Positions 58,470 to 64,000 of a DNA stretch of 64,000 nucleotides are shown here, piece after piece (positions within the stretch are counted from its first letter, which is position 1; every line of letters starts with the position of its first letter). The stretch is from the NCBI GenBank assembly GCA_900095095.1, contig FMBT01000339.1, positions 1 to 64,000 of the forward strand. The letters are read 5' to 3'. The stretch comes from Fragilariopsis cylindrus CCMP1102. Its lineage: Eukaryota; Bacillariophyta; Bacillariophyceae; Bacillariales; Bacillariaceae. The notes beneath the pieces are model-generated. The model made no database searches. It saw nothing but the letters and a program-made list of their open reading frames with translations, and was not told the origin of the DNA. Made by a program: the position numbers and the translations under genes.

Positions 58470-59947
58470 TAACAGAACTCTTTAGTCCTTTGAGGGAGAA
58501 ACACCCCCTTAAAGAAAACACCCCCAAAAGTGGCAGTTTATTGACGGCCATAACTGGAATCCTGTTAATACCAAGATAATAACTCGCATCTATCTTACTC
58601 AACAGTCTAAACTTATATTGTTGGCAATTGGCACCAATCGGAACCAAAACAGTCGTCCATCTTAGAACTACACAAAAAGGACGCTCCACCTTTGGCAACC
58701 ATGGTGTCATAGGCTGGACCATCAGCCCAGCCATGGACCACTACCGGCACTGGAGCTTCTACATCCCAAAACAAGAAGCACAAGAATATCAGATACTATA
58801 GTATTCTACCAGAAAATACAGCACGCCGACTACAGCGTCAGCAGATAGAGCGGCTACAGCTTTAGAAGAATATTAACAGAAGCATTACAACATCCACAAG
58901 CAGCAAAACCATATTTCGATACCGCAGCAAATTAAATGCTGCAATTGATGCATTATCAGAAATATTAGTCAGGAGAAGAAGCACCCCAAGCTCAAGCAGA
59001 GGCGCATCACCTCCAAGGGTGACACCTCCAAGGGTGTCGGATAGTAATAATATTAGTAATAAACGCCAACTCAGGACCAGAGCATTCCCCAAGACACAGA
59101 AATTCCCTTTACAGACTACAGTATACAAAATTTTGAAGATAAAATCCATCAAGGTTATATTTGTGGATTCGATAGTACTGAAGGGTCCTACAAAATCAAA
59201 TATTGTGATGGTGACATTGAAGAAGGTGATGAAGATGATGTAGCAAAAATACTAAAACCACCAAACAAAACAAGTTGGAAACAAGCACTGGCTGCAACTA
59301 GATTCGAACGAGTCCATGCTGGTACTGTCAGCTAGAAGAATCAATGCCAGTGCCATCATCAAAATTTTGATGGCTTTGGCAAAGCCATTGCTTTCTTAGA
59401 CTACCAAGGAGGACAAGAAAATACTTTCATACCAAATCGACAAGAATACAAATACAAAGCGTGTGCAGTGATCGATGAAATAACTGGAAAATCCATGGAA
59501 TATAGAGATCTATTAAAAGATCCCAAACACAAGGCAACATGGTCAGAGCAGCAGCAAACAAATTTGGACGCCTGTTCAATGGAACAGGTAAAAATGAAGA
59601 CGGTACCAAAAGAGTAACAGGAACCAATACATGCCATTGGATTACAAAATCAAAAGTCCCCAAGGAAAACGAGTAACATATGCTCGAACAGTCGTAGCAG
59701 TAAGACCAGAAAAAGCAGAACCAAATCGAGTAAGAATCACAGTAGGTGGTAACCTATTAGCATATCTAGGAGAAACATCAACAGAAGTAGCATTGCTTGA
59801 GACAACAAAGCTACTGTTTAACAGCATCAGTTCTACACTAGGCGCACGTTTAGGTACAATCGATATATCAAACTTTTACATCCAGAACTTTCTTAAAGAC
59901 TACCAATATATGAGGTTTCACATCAGTATGATACCACAAGAAGGCTA
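58470..59947 (+). mobile_element. Decayed Copia-type LTR retrotransposon, pol fragment
   Basis: Several frames together give the linker and start of a Ty1/copia reverse transcriptase. At 59458-59570 a frame reads AVIDEITGKSMEYRDLLKDP followed by H-K-A-T-W. Next come GTNTCHW, SKVPKEN, TYARTVVAVRPEKAEPN, RVRITVGGNLLAYLGE, TKLLFNSISSTLGARLG and TIDISNFYIQNFL. This order (ITG..EYR, P-x-x-x-x-TYAR-V-x-RP-K, RVRxTVGGN, ST-x-AR, IDI-x-NFY) is characteristic of algal Copia elements. Upstream to about 58470, weak linker-like segments remain (NKRQLRTRAFPKTQ). The rest of reverse transcriptase, RNase H, and both LTRs are missing or unrecognisable, and stops and shifts are frequent, so the copy is dead. 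Confidence 0.7.
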
Positions 59948-60329
59948 GACTAATAATAGCAAGCAACAAGAACAACAATGACGGCCACCATAACAATGGA
60001 CTAAAGGGTCATTCCGGACTAAGAACCTTCTTGGAGCCTTCACATGAAAACATAAACAAAATTGAATTGCTACTGAGGAAGCATGCAATGCTTCTAGTAG
60101 TCAATTGACGGCTAAAAAGTGGTGCGTACATTATTGTCCCATAAATTGTTGAATCGCAATCATGGTGAAGTTTTGTTTACAGGCGTTCCTAAAAGACAAG
60201 TTTATCACAGCTTCTATGTATGAACTGGTCAATGATAAAGCCGACCAAATTCGATTTCAACCTCGTGATTTGCTAGACTTTGTTGTGGCTAATTGTATGC
60301 ACGGCACCGGTAAGTTCTCGTAGCTGTCG
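59948..60329. other. Intergenic, possible element remnant
   Basis: 380 bp after the Copia fragment. A short open stretch near 60160-60310 (LQAFLKDKFITASMYELV) is present but not recognised. Confidence 0.3.
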
Positions 60330-61490
60330 TTATAATAAGGAGCTTGCATCTTTTCTTTCCATGATCTGACGCAATTCATCGGTCGCTTTGCTGAAATCTA
60401 GGTTCAGTCCATAAGTTTCCTTACCGTCCATCGGAGTGATAAAGAAGCCTCTTTCGTGCTCGGAAGTTGCTGGGAGCAGTAAGGCTTCTTCTTTCGAAAC
60501 GGTGGCTCGCAAGTTATCTCGATCCAGTTCGATTCCAGAGAAAGATTCCTGGCTCAACGAATTTTCGATGTATTCTTGCGTTCCTTGGGAGTATGTAAAG
60601 TTCGTGCTAGTGCTATTGAAGTTAAGTAATACGTTCCCTTCGTCGTCTTTACTTTCGTCGTCCTTGTTTGAGGAGGTGTCACTTGAATCGGAGCCTGAGT
60701 GAGATAAGGATGTATCATCTTCTTGGCTGTTCTTATTCTGTGCTGTTTCCTTTTGCAAAGACTCATTCCGTGTTGCTTCTTTTCGACTGCTGTGCCTTTC
60801 CCAGTTCCTTTGCATTGAATGTACTTGTTTCCAAGAAGGGATTGATCAAGTCCTCCCTCTACAGAGGCGTTGATCGTTTTTTGATTACGTTTGCTTGTCA
60901 AGTTTTGTACTGATGAATCTTGGGTTGCCTTGCTGCTTGCATTACTTGCAGTAGTTCCGCCCTCGGTACTTACTTGATTGGCTTCGATCCGAGTACGCGC
61001 TTTTTCCGCGAGAGTTTGCTAGGAAGAGAATCCTTGTTCCGGGAGCGGCACACCTCGTACGACGGTTTGGGGTCCCGTGTACTTAACTTTCCGTTTGAGT
61101 TTTGCGCAATTCTCATTCAGCAAGGTGATTGTCCTCGTCCAAACTTTTTTTTACTTTTCAAAACGTACCTCTTCTCTTCCAAGTCTTGGATTGTTTTGAA
61201 AAGTTCGTCAGAGAGTGTGGTGTTTCCTCTTGCTTGCTTCAACTGCGCTTCTTGCTTGCTGTACTCCTCGGTCAGTGCGATAAGCCCCATTTCCGACGTA
61301 ACTAATCCTTTCTTGTAGACCTCTACATGGTTTTTGAATGATTTGGTGTCTGCTTCTCTTTCAGATCATGGCCGTTTTGACTGGGTGACTACGTTCTTGC
61401 TGACGGACGGTGCCTCCTTCTTCTAACGTGGAGTCTCTACACTGTCGATACTCAATTCTTTCTCTTCAGAAGGATTGTTCTCGGTCGCGT
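60330..61490 (-). CDS. Charged, partly coiled-coil protein region; probably 3' part of the P-S repeat gene
   Basis: Minus-strand coding is recognisable in pieces. ENNPSEEKELSIDSVETP directly follows the P-S repeat gene after one -1 step. Then come KSFKNHVEVYKKGLVTSEMG and EEYSKQEAQLKQARGN (helical), KSLDEDNHLAE, then ARTRIEANQVSTEGGTTASN. Finally an intact stretch 60330-60815 has Ser/Asp/Lys-rich sequence (SHSGSDSSDTSSNKDDESKD) and ends ELRQIMERKDASSLL at the stop. The pieces are in different frames and separated by apparent base losses. No domain is recognised. Whether this is one protein with the repeat region or a separate downstream gene needs transcript data. Confidence 0.4.
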
Positions 61491-64000
61491 TTAATTGTCC
61501 TCAGTCTCGTCGGTTCGTCTTCCTCTTCTGACCGACGTATCCTTCGTCAGGGGTCCCTCGTCCTCTTCTTGCGGGGCGGGGGGTCCTCTTGCGAGAGTGC
61601 GTCTCTTCCTGCTCCCCTTGCATTTGCCCTTCGACTTTCCACAACTGGGCTGAGAACTTGGAATAGTACTCGGGGTATAACTTGGTGTGTTGCTTGGATC
61701 AAGACTAGGAACAGAGCTGGGTAGAGCACTTGGCAAAGACTTGGCTTGAGACTTGGTATGAAACTGGGCATTGCACTTGGTTCCGTGCTCGGAATGAAAC
61801 TGGGTGTGCTACTTGGATCACCACTAGGAGCAGAACTAGGACTACTACTAGGCTTGGTACTTGGAGCTGCGCTTGGGTCATGACTGGGCTGAGAACTTGG
61901 AATAGTGCTCGGGGTATAACTTGGTGTGTTGCTTGGATCAAGACTAGGAACAGAGCTGGGTAGAGCACTTGGCAAAAGACTTGGCTTGAGACTTGGTATG
62001 AAACTGGGCATTGCACTTGGTTCCGTGCTCGGAATGAAACTGGGTGTGCTACTTGGATCACCACTAGGAGCAGAACTAGGACTACTACTAGGCTTGGTAC
62101 TTGGAGCTGCGCTTGGGTCATGACTGGGCTGAGAACTTGGAATAGTACTCGGGGTATAACTTGGTGTGTTGCTTGGATCAAGACTAGGAACAGAGCTGGG
62201 TAGAGCACTTGGCAAAAGACTTGGCTTGAGACTTGGTATGAAACTGGGCATTGCACTTGGTTCCGTGCTCGGAATGAAACTGGGTGTGCTACTTGGATCA
62301 CCACTAGGAGCAGAACTAGGACTACTACTAGGCTTGGTACTTGGAGCTGCGCTTGGGTCATGACTGGGCTGAGAACTTGGAATAGTACTCGGGGTATAAC
62401 TTGGTGTGTTGCTTGGATCAAGACTAGGAACAGAGCTGGGTAGAGCACTTGGCAAAAGACTTGGCTTGAGACTTGGTATGAAACTGGGCATTGCACTTGG
62501 TTCCGTGCTCGGAATGAAACTGGGTGTGCTACTTGGATCACCACTAGGAGCAGAACTAGGACTACTACTAGGCTTGGTACTTGGAGCTGCGCTTGGGTCA
62601 TGACTGGGCTGAGAACTTGGAATAGTACTCGGGGTATAACTTGGTGTGTTGCTTGGATCAAGACTAGGAACAGAGCTGGGTAGAGCACTTGGCAAAAGAC
62701 TTGGCTTGAGACTTGGTATGAAACTGGGCATTGCACTTGGTTCCGTGCTCGGAATGAAACTGGGTGTGCTACTTGGATCACCACTAGGAGCAGAACTAGG
62801 ACTACTACTAGGCTTGGTACTTGGAGCTGCGCTTGGGTCATGACTGGGCTGAGAACTTGGAATAGTACTCGGGGTATAACTTGGTGTGTTGCTTGGATCA
62901 AGACTAGGAACAGAGCTGGGTAGAGCACTTGGCAAAAGACTTGGCTTGAGACTTGGTATGAAACTGGGCATTGCACTTGGTTCCGTGCTCGGAATGAAAC
63001 TGGGTGTGCTACTTGGATCACCACTAGGAGCAGAACTAGGACTACTACTAGGCTTGGTACTTGGAGCTGCGCTTGGGTCATGACTGGGCTGAGAACTTGG
63101 AATAGTACTCGGGGTATAACTTGGTGTGTTGCTTGGATCAAGACTAGGAACAGAGCTGGGTAGAGCACTTGGCAAAAGACTTGGCTTGAGACTTGGTATG
63201 AAACTGGGCATTGCACTTGGTTCCGTGCTCGGAATGAAACTGGGTGTGCTACTTGGATCACCACTAGGAGCAGAACTAGGACTACTACTAGGCTTGGTAC
63301 TTGGAGCTGCGCTTGGGTCATGACTGGGCTGAGAACTTGGAATAGTACTCGGGGTATAACTTGGTGTGTTGCTTGGATCAAGACTAGGAACAGAGCTGGG
63401 TAGAGCACTTGGCAAAAGACTTGGCTTGAGACTTGGTATGAAACTGGGCATTGCACTTGGTTCCGTGCTGGAATGAAACTGGGTGTGCTACTTGGATCAC
63501 CACTAGGAGCAGAACTAGGACTACTACTAGGCTTGGTACTTGGAGCTGCGCTTGGGTCATGACTGGGCTGAGAACTTGGAATAGTACTCGGGGTATAACT
63601 TGGTGTGTTGCTTGGATCAAGACTAGGAACAGAGCTGGGTAGAGCACTTGGCAAAAGACTTGGCTTGAGACTTGGTATGAAACTGGGCATTGCACTTGGT
63701 TCCGTGCTCGGAATGAAACTGGGTGTGCTACTTGGATCACCACTAGGAGCAGAACTAGGACTACTACTAGGCTTGGTACTTGGAGCTGCGCTTGGGTCAT
63801 GACTGGGCTGAGAACTTGGAATAGTACTCGGGGTATAACTTGGTGTGTTGCTTGGATCAAGACTAGGAACAGAGCTGGGTAGAGCACTTGGCAAAAGACT
63901 TGGCTTGAGACTTGGTATGAAACTGGGCATTGCACTTGGTTCCGTGCTCGGAATGAAACTGGGTGTGCTACTTGGATCACCACTAGGAGCAGAACTAGGA
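61491..64000 (-). CDS. P-S repeat (mucin-like) protein, runs off the window
   Basis: Minus-strand frame made of PS-x-x-PS units: PSFIPSLKPSLLPSALPSSV, PSLDPSNTPSYTPSTIP, SSQPSHDPSAAPSTKPSSSP, SSAPSGDPSSTPSFIPSTEP. The 80-residue set recurs almost exactly nine to ten times. The repeats end at QPS-CGKSKGKCKGSRKRRTL, a basic Cys-containing segment, followed by an acidic/basic tail to 61491. Dense Ser spaced by Pro suggests an extended, heavily O-glycosylated extracellular rod as seen in many diatom secreted proteins. The 5' end with any signal peptide lies beyond the window. Frame breaks at 61735 (CAAAGAC where other copies have CAAAAGAC) and at about 63470 (GCTGG against GCTCGG) are single-base losses relative to sister repeats. 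Confidence 0.65.
61651..64000 (-). repeat. 240-bp tandem array, about 9.8 near-identical copies
   Basis: The same phrase (TTGGTGTGTTGCTTGGATC) recurs every 240 bp from 61680 to 63840, and intervening sequence is identical apart from single differences at about 61735, 61907 (G for A) and 63470. 240 is a multiple of three, so each copy adds 80 codons. Within a unit, 12-15-bp sub-repeats encode PSxxPS. Confidence 0.95.

Noticed and set aside
61926-63802. Seven identical 65-residue plus-strand frames rich in Leu/Gly, spaced 240 bp
   Set aside because: They are the complement of the P-S repeat array. The minus frame gives regular PSxxPS, continues across unit borders and has a sensible non-repeat end; the plus frames stop in every unit.
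61651-64000. CRISPR-like regular repeats
   Set aside because: Repeat and 'spacer' are equally conserved and the period is 240 bp, so this is a coding tandem array, not repeats separated by unique spacers; the genome is eukaryotic.

Overview
The window reads as nuclear DNA of a photosynthetic stramenopile, most probably a diatom; I cannot name the species. The evidence is indirect but consistent. Genes carry short GT-AG introns. Several predicted proteins start with a signal peptide followed by an ASAF-like plastid-entry motif (VOC protein, desaturase, one-helix LHC protein, coiled-coil protein). There are low-complexity N/S/D/Q tracts inside exons, secreted P-S and P-T repeat proteins, a secreted acidic Cys-rich protein with an RXL-type propeptide site, and a Copia-type retroelement relic. 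No bacterial operons, CRISPR arrays, rRNA or tRNA genes were recognised.

Layout. 0-16 kb: an NmrA-like protein end, an EamA/DMT transporter, a hotdog thioesterase, a three-exon short-chain dehydrogenase, a plastid VOC/glyoxalase-like protein, a fatty acid desaturase, a one-helix LHC-like protein, an ELMO-domain protein and a coiled-coil protein. 16-31 kb: a sparse zone, proton-translocating NAD(P) transhydrogenase with a 9-nt microexon, a DUF1826-like protein, L-aspartate oxidase, a DASH-type cryptochrome, and a secreted Tyr-rich/PT-repeat protein. 31-42 kb: a BTB protein, a secreted two-domain Cys-rich acidic protein, small unknowns, a GT31 gene fragment and a DDI1-type ubiquitin-like/aspartyl protease. 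42-57 kb: a complete GCN2-type eIF2alpha kinase, a predicted fusion of a GT27-like polypeptide GalNAc-transferase domain to a GT31 core-1 galactosyltransferase domain, and an ankyrin-repeat ion channel. 57-64 kb: microsatellites, a decayed Copia pol, and a gene whose coding sequence contains a near-perfect 240-bp tandem array that runs off the window end.

Two themes stand out. First, the GT27-GT31 fusion would make both steps of mucin-type core-1 O-glycan synthesis in one Golgi protein, and two mucin-like P-T/P-S repeat proteins lie in the same window as plausible acceptors. The physical linkage may be chance. Second, most of the longer genes are interrupted by apparent frame breaks. Every one I could resolve is a one-base loss (equivalent to -1), often in a homopolymer, while catalytic motifs are intact. 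I read this as residual assembly error rather than pseudogenes, and coordinates of multi-exon genes below should be used with that in mind.
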